The notes under the pieces are model-generated. The model saw only the letters and a program-made list of their open reading frames with translations. It searched no databases and had not been told where the DNA came from. Position numbers and translations under genes: made by a program. From Asterella californica (Eukaryota; Streptophyta; Marchantiopsida; Marchantiales; Aytoniaceae), in contig JAYKYS010000001.1 in the NCBI GenBank assembly GCA_036924285.1, forward strand, positions 9,697,501 through 9,761,500: a DNA stretch of 64,000 nt, in the 5' to 3' direction. This document shows positions 45,971 through 56,130 of the stretch, in pieces (position 1 is the first letter of the stretch; each line of letters starts with the position of its first letter).

Positions 45971-47253
45971 TGTCGGAGTGTAATCCGTCTACCTAGGAAA
46001 GCACCGGGCTTCTGGCTGTGGTTGTTCACTCAAGAGGTTGGCTTTCAGGTTACAACAGAGGCTATAAACACTCACACAGATGTGTAAGATCTAGTAATAT
46101 ACCCAGAAGGCGAAATTCAGGTCTAGCTGGCAGTAATAAGATTCGGCGGTGAACTTTGACACTCACGGAGAGGAAAACTATGAAGGTTTAGACCTCTAAA
46201 CTTCCCCTACATGCAAATGAGGTACTACTGAACTCACAGACGAAATTTCAGCCTGAGATCAAATTCTGACACGGAGATATGAACAGAAAAGTTTTGAGCA
46301 AGAAAACTACGGCAATTTTTGGTACCTAGCTGGCTATTTCAACCTATAACAGGAGTTTGGCTCGATCAATTTCAAAGTTTCTTACAGGATTTGCAGTCTA
46401 CAGGGTGCTGAACATCCCTGTGAAGTTGGGACTCCTTAATGTACACAGAACTGTAGATCCCCTCCTCTGAAGTCGCTGCTCTAGATTAAGAGCTTTTCAG
46501 ACCCCCTCAGCTTCAGCAGCCGCCCTGAATTACTCAGTTGCTCAATCGATATGAAACTTTTTGTGAAATCGTAGCCCTGCTGGCGGAGAACACAACCTCG
46601 AAGTTTTGAAGCAATTTCCTCAAATCTGCTGCGAGTGACACTGAAAACCCTAAATCCAACCAAAATGATTCAATTCTAGCACAATCCGAACTTCAATTGC
46701 TCATAACTCCGTCTTTATTGACTCAAATCGATCGAAATTTTCACTGGAAGTGCTTGGCATGACGAGACCTCTCTCCCTGTGCTCTCAGATTTCGAAGATC
46801 CCTCACCAAATGCTCGAATTCCACTCTAGAGCGCTGTTTCTAAATTTAGAGTTTAACAAAAGACAAAAACGGACCAATGAGAGTTCATAGCTCCACTTGG
46901 TTGTCCTTTAGTACCCTAAACCACGTGGCAACTTAGTTTTACTCATAGGTTACCACGTCAAGCCCCCTAGAGTGCCAGCGTAAAACTTAAATTACTTAAA
47001 ACGACACGCAGCCCCGAAAAATAACTTAAATCAGCTAGAAAGCGTGCATGGGCGACACGCAAATACAACCCATGAGCTTAAGCCCTATCAACATGGTAAT
47101 CAACCTACTAAGACTCAAAATAGTGTTAACACCGTATGCAAAGGTGTCAAACATATACATAAACGACTAGAAGTAATAAGAGCTAACTTCTAGAATTACT
47201 AAACTCAAGCGTCGGAGTAGAAATATAACATGTAGCCGCCAAGTAGCGCGACA
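45971..47253 (-). repeat. 5' LTR of element D
   Basis: 1283 bp; plus-strand text starts TGTCGGAGTG and ends AGCGCGACA, so in element sense it is TGTCGCGCT...CACTCCGACA. It is a close match to 62530-63811. The Gag of D starts 77 bp away. Right of it stands GCGT, then a truncated F-type LTR. The copy of this LTR on the other side of D is missing. Confidence 0.9.
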
Positions 47254-47963
47254 GCGTAGCCTGCACAGATCTGAACCCAACGACGCCTTGCGCGTTTGCA
47301 TTGGATCTCCAAATCTCTCGAACCGTCTACTGACAGATGGCAGGTGCAAGCTAACCCCTTAAGCTGTCCCCTTACATCAATCGATGTATGTATAAGTTTT
47401 CACAGATTTTGAGGAAGTAGGCCCCTTGCGTCTTTATTATAGCGCATGGAGCTGCAAATACCCAATTAGCAAAAGTAAACTAAGACTTAGCTTGATTTTC
47501 TCTTCTTTCGAGTCTCGTAACTTCTCCACTAGACATCCAAATGAAGTAGACGAAGTCCGTAAGCTGGGGTCTATCTTGTTTTACCCATCTTTCGAGTCTC
47601 GTAACTTCTCCACTCCGTATGCGTCCAAATGAAGTAGACAAAGTGCCTATGGAAAGCCGACAACGAGCTCTACCCATTGATGCGATGAAAGTGAAGATCT
47701 GAAGTTGTGCCAAAAGCCCGTAAGCTAGAATTTAGCTTGGTTTTTCCATCTTTCGAGTCTCATAACTTCTCCACTAGGCGTCCAAATGAAGTAGACAAAG
47801 TGCATACAGAAAGCTTACAACGAGCTCCACCCATTGATGCGATGAAAGTGAAGATCCGGACTTGTACCAAAAGCCTCATTTTTAATCTCATGAGTGTCTT
47901 TGGAGCGATAATGCTAAGTATCACAAACAGTTTTTCAGATGGGAGCTGGTCCATGACACGACA
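47254..47963 (-). repeat. 3' LTR of relic G (F-type), truncated
   Basis: GCGTAGCCTGCACAGATCTG onward follows 15905 in the solo F-type LTR, through tandem-repeat units with TCTTTCGAGTCTCGTAAC, to the end GGTCCATGACACGACA. About the first 1.2 kb of the plus-strand text is missing, cut off by the LTR of D. Confidence 0.8.
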
Positions 47964-48191
47964 TCCACCCCCTCTAAACTTGTGCATCCTCCGGTATGCA
48001 CCAAGAGATACCAACCAAGGAGTGATCGGCACGTACCTTATCTTATCGTCCTACTTCTCATCGTATTCAACCTCATCTTCAAGCTCTATCGCATAATCTT
48101 CATCCTCAAACTAAAACTCTATCAAGATATCTGCTAGATCGACCTCCTCATCTCTCTTTTTGAAAATCTTGATACGTTTACTTGCCACTAC
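47964..48191 (-). pseudogene. Polypurine tract and Pol C-terminus of relic G
   Basis: After the pre-LTR block (TCCACCCCCTCTAAA and CCTCCGGTATG on the plus strand) the minus strand reads the end of Pol: KRIKIFKKRDEEVDLADIL, then an acidic tail to TAG at 48053-48051. This is very close to the end of Pol of F. It has one in-frame stop near 48110. On the right it ends at 48191, where the unknown-gene region begins. Confidence 0.8.
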
Positions 48192-49825
48192 TGTAGTGTC
48201 GCAGGATTACTTTTTTTGCCCATTTAGTATACAAGATATCGTTCCCACAAAGGATTTGCACAAGTAACGCTGCTCTAAGTTCTAAAATCTGTTCAAACAC
48301 ACAAACACACGGGTTTTGTCTAGAAATTCCGTCTTCTCACAAAACCACACGGCTTCCAGACCCTTCAAAAGATGCTCTGGACCTAAACAAACAACTACTA
48401 ACTAAAATATCACACAACTATCTACAGAGAAGCTCGGGAAGACGCTTCCTGCTTCCAGGTCACTTCTTCCGGTCTTCTCAGTATCGTCTTCCCAAAGCAA
48501 TTCTCGGCTTCTAGGGGTTCAACTCGACTTCTCACACCTCCAGAAGACTACTCCTGCTTCGTAGAAGTCGACTAGCAACGGCTGTTACACCTTACTCTCT
48601 CACATTCCAACGGGTTAGATTAATCATAGGGTGTATACCCCCTGTAGCCTTCCCATGCTTCTGCCTACGGAAACGGTCTTCCTGCAGCACTACAATGACA
48701 TTCACCTTCACGGAAGCTCAATAGAAGTCTCGGAAGCTCACTAGAAGAAGGTTAGAAGATGGGGAAGATGGGGAAGAAGATGGAGAAGAAGGGAAAATCC
48801 AAAGGAGAGAAAACAAAATAAGAATAAGAAATTAAGACTCCGACAGGCTTCTAGTCCGGATCCTGACTAACAAACCATCCCTGCTTGTAATAGTTTGGGG
48901 AGGAAGACAACAAACGTGCGTACAGTTACACAGTCTTCTACTTGAAGATGTCGTCTTCTGTTGTGGGAAGAAAGCTTCTTTCTTCTTCTCTCGCTGCTCC
49001 GACTACTCTGTCTTCTGAGATCCCTTACCCATAAGATCATCCATACGTGGATCCGAAGTGCTCCACTAGACGAGCCAAGCTCCGAATCTGCACAACTGCT
49101 GACAGTCACCGCCACTCAAGAAGAATGCTTCCCATGCACAACCGAGAGTGAATTCAAGAAAATCTCTCACCCAGAAGACACAGACAAAGTTTCTGCACTC
49201 AAATCAGCAATCCATTCCCCGAGAAGAAGGCACATTGGTGTTGGGAAGCTCACTCCCTCTACTTTTTGCTCCTACTCCTCGACACACCAGTCTAGCCAGC
49301 AGGTCTACACGAGGATGCCGTTCCTTGCTCCTAAACTGTCCACTACCTCCATCTACATCTTCGAACCACTGTTGGCAACGAGCATGCAGACCCCTCCGGT
49401 GTAATCCCAATCTATTCGTGTGTCTCTAACATCGGGTGTAGTGTGTGTGCGCACAGTAGTGTACACCAAAAATTACTAAAGTACTTAGTGCGCCCCTCAT
49501 GTGTATAATGTGTTCTCACATGTGTCTCGAATGTATCTGAAATCTTACTCTTCGATCCTACTTATGCAGCTGCCTTGAGACGCAGAGAGATTTCCCTCCA
49601 ATCCTCGACTACAACCAAGGAGAGATGGGCGCTGTCAGAAGGCTGCCACCCCACATGCAAGCGGTTCCCCTTCTTAATTAGCCATCCATCTTACTACTCC
49701 TGCGTTGCTTACACTGCCACAGAGGTCACTTATCTAATATTACACTAAAACTGCCACCTCCCAAGATAACATGTTCGTTTCCTACTAAGTTTGGACAAAT
49801 CAACTTGTCTTCTGCGCTTTGCTAC
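48192..49825. other. Region downstream of the unknown coiled-coil gene
   Basis: No reading frame here can be supported. It begins TGTAGTGTCGCAGG directly after the Pol fragment of G, preceded by ACTAC. Parts are rich in GAAGAC/GTCTTC (48440-48570), and a purine-rich stretch lies at 48760-48830. It may be the 3' end of the same mobile unit as the gene, but the other end is hidden behind element H. Confidence 0.4.
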
Positions 49826-50602
49826 CTACTCTAATTGCTCGGATGCAATCTCCATTGGATCTACTCCTACCTGAACTCCTAACTCGGCTTCTGATAAGCT
49901 GGGAAGCCCTGCAATTACCTCGGGTGTCAATGAGGTGGCTTCCTCCTCAACAGTCGTCGCTGGCTCTGCTGCTTCTGCTTCAGCTTCTACTTCCGAAGAC
50001 GGAAGCGTCTTTTGGGAAGCTGGGTCGACTTGTGCTTCCTCGCTCTTTTGAGGTTCTAGTTCGACACTGGGAGCCATGATGACCTCATAGGGGTCCGTGG
50101 AAGTCGCTTCCTCCACGCGGAATACTTGGGAAGACAGCTCTTCTTCCTGTCTTCCGGGGCTTCTTCCGAGGTCTTCTCGGCTTCCAACGCTATCACTACC
50201 AAATAGACAGCAAGGTCGAACTCCTCCTTCTCCAAGTCTGATCCGGTCGATGGTGCTGGGGTTTGGGAAGATGTAGTTGCGGGTGACAGAATCGAGGAAA
50301 GATCATAGAGTGTCTTCACTCTTTCGATCTGTCGATCCAAGTACCGGAACATGCTCTCCTTGCACTCTATCAACGTCGCTCTGGACTCGTCGTCCCATTC
50401 TCTAGCTAAGGTAAGAAGCTTCCTACTCGCGGTGAAGTTGAACTTCTTCCGAAGCGCTTCCACCGTCTGTGCTAGCATCCCCTGCGCACGAGCTTCTGCT
50501 GCTTCTTGTTGTGTCTTCTCGGCTGCAGACTGCGCTTCTGCGACTTCTCGTAGTGTCTTCCAAGTTATCTTTTTCTCTGCAAGGGCGGTGATCTTACCCC
50601 GT
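49826..50602 (-). pseudogene. C-terminal part of unknown coiled-coil gene, cut by element C
   Basis: On the minus strand from 50598 the frame reads GKITALAEKKITWKTLREV, then an Ala/Glu/Gln-rich helix (AEAQSAAEKTQQEAAEARAQ) and ALRKKFNFTASRKLL. The frame ends at 50056; the likely continuation is in the next frame from about 50116 to 49826, an acidic Pro/Glu-rich tail (ASQKTLPSSEVEAEAEAAEP), so one frameshift near 50110-50150 is probable. The N-terminal part is at 60689-62234. The frame agrees across the element when the 4-bp duplication is counted once. Function unknown. Confidence 0.6.
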
Positions 50603-51050
50603 TGTCGTGGCGAGAGTCTTTCTTGGGGAGGGCGAACCTCCTGACTGTGATAGACCAAAGAGAAATGACCAGAAGGGAAAATATGTCGCTGCTGACGATG
50701 AAATCTCAAAACACAGCCTCTTCTGCCCACCAATTGCAAAACAAACACTCAAGCACGCACTCAAGTACACAAATAGATCTCTCCGGAGTAGAAATAGCTT
50801 TATTTCAGTGTCAACTGCTTCACTGTTTAAGAAAATATCTCTCTCCTCCTCTCCTGAGTCCGTCTCAGCTGAAAATTCCAAGGAATTTGATCTCACGACA
50901 ACCAAACCCTTACCAAAAACAATCCCCTTCAAATAGACCGCCCTGTCCGTTCAATTCTACCTCCAAACCTCAAAACTGTGCAACATATGAGGTTCTTGTC
51001 TCCAAAACACTTTCCTGTCTCTCTCACGATCTCCCCTGCTCACTCTAATC

Positions 51051-51258
51051 AATTCTGTCCGAAAAATCGATCCTCACTCAGCCTCCAAGCTTCTCAGCGT
51101 CTCCTCTCCTCAATCCACTCAATTCTGCTCAGAAAAATCAATCCCTGCTCAGCCTCCAAGCTTCTCAGCGTCTCCTCTCCTCAATCCCTAATTCTACTCA
51201 GAAAAATCAATCCCTGCTCAGCCTCCAAGCTTCTCAGCGTCTCCTCTCCTCAATCCCT
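51051..51258 (-). repeat. Tandem repeat, three units of 69-70 bp
   Basis: Units start at 51051, 51121 and 51190, each AATTCT..TC, with AGCCTCCAAGCTTCTCAGCG as a landmark. The 5' LTR of the same element has four units (59208-59484). Confidence 0.95.
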
Positions 51259-51632
51259 AATTCTGCTCTTTTCTCCTCCTTCCGCCCCCACTCCCTCAGA
51301 AAACTCCTCTGCCAACTGTTTTGAAGTCCCCCTGATCTTCAGCCGTCGCAAGTATTTAACCTAAAAGCTAAGGGCCCAGCTTAAGCTGCCCCCCTGCTGT
51401 CCTTATAAGCGCAGTCGCTTATCACAAGCAGGCCCCCAGCTTAAGCTGCCCCCTTGCTGTCCTTATGCGTACAAAGCATTTTTTACAAAGTTGACCCCTT
51501 TTTAATATAAGTTTCGCAGTTGTCTCTACAAACTCTATCTCTACACTGATAAAGGTTCACATAACCTCATTCCCCATCGCAAGCCTATTCGATGATTATT
51601 TAACTATTTAGCAAAAGTTTCCTGTGCTCTTG

Positions 51633-51763
51633 ATGCCATCCTGAATATACTACAAGCCATCCAATGTAGGCCGAAGCCCTAACACTTATGAGGCTGCCCC
51701 ACAGGGCTTACAGCCCCCCCATATGCGCACCAGGTATCTCTCATAGTATATTCAGGATGGCAT
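51633..51763. repeat. 20-bp perfect inverted repeat in C-type LTR
   Basis: ATGCCATCCTGAATATACTA at 51633-51652 pairs exactly with 51744-51763; loop 91 nt. The same pair is in the 5' LTR (about 59859-59989) and, diverged, in B (about 25310-25440). Confidence 0.9.
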
Positions 51764-51885
51764 GCGGAGGCTTAGGCCAGGAAGCCCACGATTAAGGGAG
51801 ATACCGGTCTCCCGCCCCTAGGTATACAGGACATGGCTGAATACCCAACATAGACTCCCATCCGGGAGGCCAACACGCCAGAATA

Positions 51886-51968
51886 GGAACCAGAGGCCAG
51901 GAGGGATTGATCCTGAGACCACTTCCCTCCTAGGCAGGCGCCCTATCACTGGGATGGCCTCTAGTTCC
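51886..51968 (-). ncRNA. tRNA-like module in 3' LTR of C
   Basis: In element sense GGAACTAGAGGCC at one end pairs with GGCCTCTGGTTCC at the other (one mismatch). Inside, CCCAGTGATAGGGCGCCTGCC is placed like a D-arm/A box, and GGATCAATCCC like a T-arm/B box. The size, 83 nt, is near that of a tRNA with an extended closing stem. It may be an old tRNA-derived SINE head now part of the LTR. Expression is not shown. Confidence 0.55.
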
Positions 51969-52461
51969 GTTCTAAAAGGATTTAAAACTTGTACATATGC
52001 TTTTACTGTAGAAATCTTCCTGCAAAGTCTTTACTAGCCTTTTCTGTGCAAACTTCTCTATACAACTCCGTTTTTAACGAACAAGGAGTCAAAACTATAG
52101 TATTCAGGAACACCTACACACCCATGCTTTCAGATTCTGAGTTCGAGTCTCGAGCCAGAATCGACGGATTTCTCTCTTTCACATATTTCACAGCCTAAAA
52201 CTCGTATTAACTATTGCTTAAAACACTTTCTGTCAAAACTAGAAGCATGAGGTCGCTCTCCTCGTCGTGCTTTACATCCTGGTGTCTTTCGACTCCCTTA
52301 GGGGTGATACTCCAACCCAAGCTAGGGGGCAGCTTGTCAAGCATGGCCCCAGCTTAGCTCCTGCCTAGCTTGTTAAGCTGCAGGGCAGCTTCCTTTACAC
52401 AACAAAGAAAAGATCTCCTTGCAACTAGTTTTCACTGTACAGACCCATGTACAATACGACA

Positions 52462-52499
52462 TTCACCCCCTCCAAACCTGCACATCCTCTGGTATGTGC
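52462..52499 (-). promoter_or_regulatory. Polypurine tract and conserved pre-LTR block of C
   Basis: Minus strand: ACCAGAGGATGTGCAG then GTTTGGAGGGGGTGAA, directly before the LTR (TGTCGTATTG). The same block as in A, E, F, G and H. Confidence 0.85.
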
Positions 52500-52506
52500 C
52501 AATTCG

Positions 52507-55500
52507 TCACCGATCCTCGTGGTCCTCCAAATCGTCTTCGCTCTCCTCGACCGCCTCAGATAGGTCTTCATTTGCTCTTGGCTGCTCTGAACCTAAGAAC
52601 TCAGCTAGCTCCACAGTCTCTCCTCTCTTCTTGAATAACTTCACTCGTTTCCCAGCAACTGGAAGTCTTAAGGGCGTGCCATCTAGCTCTTGCAAGGAAT
52701 AGGTAGCATTCTGATGTACATCAGAGACAAGGTATGGACCAAACCACCTTCTCGAAAACTTTCGAACTGTAGAGTGTTGGTTCTCCAATGTGCTGTCGTA
52801 TACCAACACCCAGTCCCCAACTTGTATTAGTTTTGGCCGAAGTCTATGAGTCCTATCAAACCTCTCCTTGTTCCCAAGTCGAGCCGCCTTCAGCCGGAGC
52901 TGCGCTTCAGCGAGATCCTCCTCTCTACATTCTAGCTGTCTGATTCGTAGTGAGAGAAGCTGCACACGGTCCACATTGTCCTCCCATGGCAAGGTAGCCC
53001 AGGTAGGAAAGTCTTCTTCTGCTGGCATCATCGGTTTCTGCCCTAACATCAACTCAACAGGCATGTACCCTGTAGTAGAACAATGAGTTGTTCTATCTGC
53101 CCATAAAGCAAAAGGGAGTAACCTGGGCCACTCTCTATGCTTACCGTCACATGCCTTCACCAAAGCCTGAACTATTGATGGATGTCCTCGCTCGCTCTTG
53201 CCAATCCCCTCTGGATTCATCGCAGTAGTAAGCTTGAGCTTCACACCATATCGAGCAAAAAACTCTTTCGCTTCCGTATCCCGTAGTTCTCCCCTATCTG
53301 CCCGTAGCCTTCCTACAGACCCATACCTACAAATAATATCTTCAAGAACAAACTTACATATCCCCTCTGTGGTCTTCGTCCTCAAAGCTCGCCCTTCTAC
53401 AAAGTTGGAGAGATCCTCACGAGCCAGAACCAAATATCGCATGCCCCATAACCCCAGAGGCATCACCACTAAGTCAAGAACCCACTGAAAGTGAATGCAA
53501 GGCGGATAAGTTGGCACGAGACCATCCCTATACTGCATCTTTGAATAGAACTGGCAATGCAAGCAGGAGCTGACGTAGTTCACCACATCCTGATACAGAC
53601 CTTTCCACCAGTACCTCTCCTTTAACTTGGTGTAGGTAGCCCAAATCCCTCGATGTCCGGCCCATAAGGTATCATGGAACTCCTTCATTAGTTGCTGCTT
53701 AGTCTCTTGATCGTCCACTACCCGTATGAACATCCCATCTCTCCTCTGTGGTCGTCTCCAAAGATACCCATCATGCAGAAGATAGTTGTAAGCTTGTTTC
53801 CTTATCTCTCTGAACTCAACCTTGCTCCACCTCTCTTGCCTCTCCAACAAGCTCAGATAATATCCTATGTCACGAAGTCTACCTGTGTAAAGCTCCTCTC
53901 TAAACATCAACGGCTCCAAGCTTGTAGCCCGTCGATTAACCTGACACTGAGCATCCTGTCTCTCTTCCTCCTCAGCTTCTGAAATCATGACATCCTCATC
54001 CACAAATCGAGCCCTTGACAACCTATCTGCAACCATATTCTCCTTTCCTTTTATATGCTTCAGCTCTGGATTCAAGCTTCTAATATAGGCAATCCAACGT
54101 AACATTGCTATGTCTGGCGTGGTACAGTTGGATATCATGCCTAGTAGAGGTAGACAATCCGTCTCTAGGACTACATGAGCACCAATCAGAAACTCACGGT
54201 CTGTCTTCATCGCTGTCACCGCTCCCCATAATTCACGCTTCACCTGAGGATAATCTCGTTGCCTGTCTGTCAGGATCCTAGCTCCAAACCTAGAGGTAAA
54301 CCGCATACCATCCGCATCATCTTGACCTATCGCCCAGCCAATCGCCTTTGGGCTAGTATCTACTGTGACAATGACAGGTCTCTCACATCCATAGTCTACC
54401 CTTCTCAAAACAGGTGGAGACTGTAGAGCCTCCTTCAACCTATTCATAGCTTCTCGATGGACTGAGGTCCATATAAACCTCTTACCCTTCCTCAATAATG
54501 CATACAAAGGCTCAGCAACATGAGCATAATGAGGAATGGATAAGCGATAAAATACACAAGCACCTAGAAAGCGTCGAACCTCCGTGATGTTCTTACAGTC
54601 TGCCATCCTAGCTATAGCTTCAACCTTCTCGGGGTTTGGTCGTCTTCCAAAAGCGCCACACAGATGTCCAACCACTAAAATCTCAGACACACCAAACTTG
54701 GACTTAGTTCCTGACAGGGTGAGATGTACCTCCTCCAGACGAGTCAAGATACGTTCTACATCCTTGATATGATCCGCAACAAACCTTCTACATCCATTCG
54801 CAAGTACTGCTTCATCCTTGTCTTCAACCGCACAACCCTTTATGGGAATATCGTCTAGAAATGGAATTGTAACATCAGGCACAAACTCCCTTAGTACCTT
54901 ATGCATCGCGTTCTGCATATGAGCCACCGAGTTCGTTGCTCCTTGTGGAAGAGTACACATCCGCATCAATCCCAGGGGCGTACGCATAGTAGTTAAATCC
55001 CTACTCTCCACAGCCAGCTGGAATTGATCATAACCAGAATATAGATCTCCTATTGAATAGATAGCTCTCCCTGCAAATGCCTCTGCTACCTCTTCAATCA
55101 CAGGACCCGTCCCAACGTTACGAATGGTTACGTTATTCGCAGGCTGTAGGTCTTGAATAAAACGCAAAGCTCCTGACTTCTTGGGTACAGTGAACCATCT
55201 GCTAGAATATGGTCCCATGGACGGCTCAAGTATTCCCATCTGTACCTTCTCTTTCAACAACTCGATGAGTTTAGGCAACAAAGCACGAGGAACTGGGATC
55301 GGCTTCAGATCCCAAGGCACATGAGGGATTGTAAATATAACCATAGGCGTTATAACCTTTGGGTCCACACAACCTATCTCCTCTGGTGAAAAAGAGAATG
55401 CTTTACCATGCTTCACTATCATATGTTCAAACACTGTCTTCTCGACCTCAGTCAAGAAATCACCCCCTCCTATCTGGAGCTCCTTCAACGTCTCCTCAGT

Positions 55501-56130
55501 AAACTGGTGCCCTACTCGTCTATGATCACGCAATATAGGTTCAGTCCCCACTAACTGTACTTGCTGCTGGGAGTTAGCAGGTAGTTGAGCTGCTACCGGT
55601 CTTACCTTTCTCAGTACAGATTTGTACTTCGCATGGACGTCTGCTTCCTGAGGGAGTGCACACCAACAACTTGCTTCTCTCCCTTCTTTATTCTGCATCG
55701 GATGAGGAAAGAACTGCAGGTATGCAGCAATCTCCTTATATATGCATCGAGAGTGGATAGGGATCACCACCACATTATTTTTCCCCTCCATCAATCTACT
55801 CACATTGTCTAACCAACCAATAGCTGACTGTACAGACATAAACTCTTCAAACAAACCAGAAACCACTTCGTCTTCAGATAGAACTCCTACACGCCACAAC
55901 CCTGATACCTGTTTCACCATCCATCTTTTTGTATTTTCCTCCATATCTTCAACTCTTGTAAATCGGCTCCACCCATCTGCCTCAAACATCACCAATCCAG
56001 ACTGCCAACTCTGTACACCACACCTATCTCCAGACCTTTGTACATGTCTCGCTTCCAACTCTGACGAGACCTCAACAGTAGGTTCTACACCCCTGTCTTC
56101 CCGCTCTACAGGAGTGGATTGCGAAAAACC
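52507..56130 (-). CDS. Pol polyprotein of element C: RT, RNase H, integrase
   Basis: Same order as Pol of A. The spacer has FTRVEDMEENTK and KYKSVLRKVRPVAAQLP. RT has WFTVPKKSGALRF, DLYSGYDQFQL and the box FLDD in IPFLDDIPIKG. RNase H has TVDTS, RELWG and LETD. The integrase zinc domain has FHDTLWAGHRG and SCLHC. The core acidic residues are in WVLDL, RADRG and KSERGH. GPY/F is RWFGPYLV, followed by an acidic tail ending at 52507. One unbroken frame. It opens after TAA at 56133-56131, overlaps the end of gag by 25 bases, and is -1 to gag. No good ATG at the start, so frameshift expression is likely. By its motifs it is the closest intact relative of Pol of B and E. Confidence 0.93.
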   Translation of the reverse strand, partial: GFSQSTPVEREDRGVEPTVEVSSELEARHVQRSGDRCGVQSWQSGLVMFEADGWSRFTRVEDMEENTKRWMVKQVSGLWRVGVLSEDEVVSGLFEEFMSVQSAIGWLDNVSRLMEGKNNVVVIPIHSRCIYKEIAAYLQFFPHPMQNKEGREASCWCALPQEADVHAKYKSVLRKVRPVAAQLPANSQQQVQLVGTEPILRDHRRVGHQFTEETLKELQIGGGDFLTEVEKTVFEHMIVKHGKAFSFSPEEIGCVDPKVITPMVIFTIPHVPWDLKPIPVPRALLPKLIELLKEKVQMGILEPSMGPYSSRWFTVPKKSGALRFIQDLQPANNVTIRNVGTGPVIEEVAEAFAGRAIYSIGDLYSGYDQFQLAVESRDLTTMRTPLGLMRMCTLPQGATNSVAHMQNAMHKVLREFVPDVTIPFLDDIPIKGCAVEDKDEAVLANGCRRFVADHIKDVERILTRLEEVHLTLSGTKSKFGVSEILVVGHLCGAFGRRPNPEKVEAIARMADCKNITEVRRFLGACVFYRLSIPHYAHVAEPLYALLRKGKRFIWTSVHREAMNRLKEALQSPPVLRRVDYGCERPVIVTVDTSPKAIGWAIGQDDADGMRFTSRFGARILTDRQRDYPQVKRELWGAVTAMKTDREFLIGAHVVLETDCLPLLGMISNCTTPDIAMLRWIAYIRSLNPELKHIKGKENMVADRLSRARFVDEDVMISEAEEEERQDAQCQVNRRATSLEPLMFREELYTGRLRDIGYYLSLLERQERWSKVEFREIRKQAYNYLLHDGYLWRRPQRRDGMFIRVVDDQETKQQLMKEFHDTLWAGHRGIWATYTKLKERYWWKGLYQDVVNYVSSCLHCQFYSKMQYRDGLVPTYPPCIHFQWVLDLVVMPLGLWGMRYLVLAREDLSNFVEGRALRTKTTEGICKFVLEDIICRYGSVGRLRADRGELRDTEAKEFFARYGVKLKLTTAMNPEGIGKSERGHPSIVQALVKACDGKHREWPRLLPFALWADRTTHCSTTGYMPVELMLGQKPMMPAEEDFPTWATLPWEDNVDRVQLLSLRIRQLECREEDLAEAQLRLKAARLGNKERFDRTHRLRPKLIQVGDWVLVYDSTLENQHSTVRKFSRRWFGPYLVSDVHQNATYSLQELDGTPLRLPVAGKRVKLFKKRGETVELAEFLGSEQPRANEDLSEAVEESEDDLEDHEDR
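56106..56130 (-). promoter_or_regulatory. Gag/pol overlap, candidate -1 frameshift region of C
   Basis: In the gag frame the codons read AAG GTT TTT CGC. The T-run is at 56128-56124, two bases after the pol frame opens; the gag stop is 56108-56106. The site resembles that of D but is not a perfect X XXY YYZ heptamer. Confidence 0.5.

Larger units (their letters stand above)
50603..52461 (-). repeat. 3' LTR of element C
   Basis: 1859 bp; plus text TGTCGTGGCGAGAG...CAATACGACA. Contains three units of the 69-bp tandem repeat (51051-51258), two AGCTTAAGCTGCCCCC repeats (51370-51465), a 20-bp inverted repeat and a tRNA-like module. Confidence 0.95.

Noticed and set aside
50351..51364. Open frames of 97-148 codons on the plus strand at 50351-51364 and their copies at 58572-59590.
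   Set aside because: They lie antisense to genes or within LTR tandem repeats of 69 bp (a multiple of three), which keeps frames open by chance. They carry no known motif.
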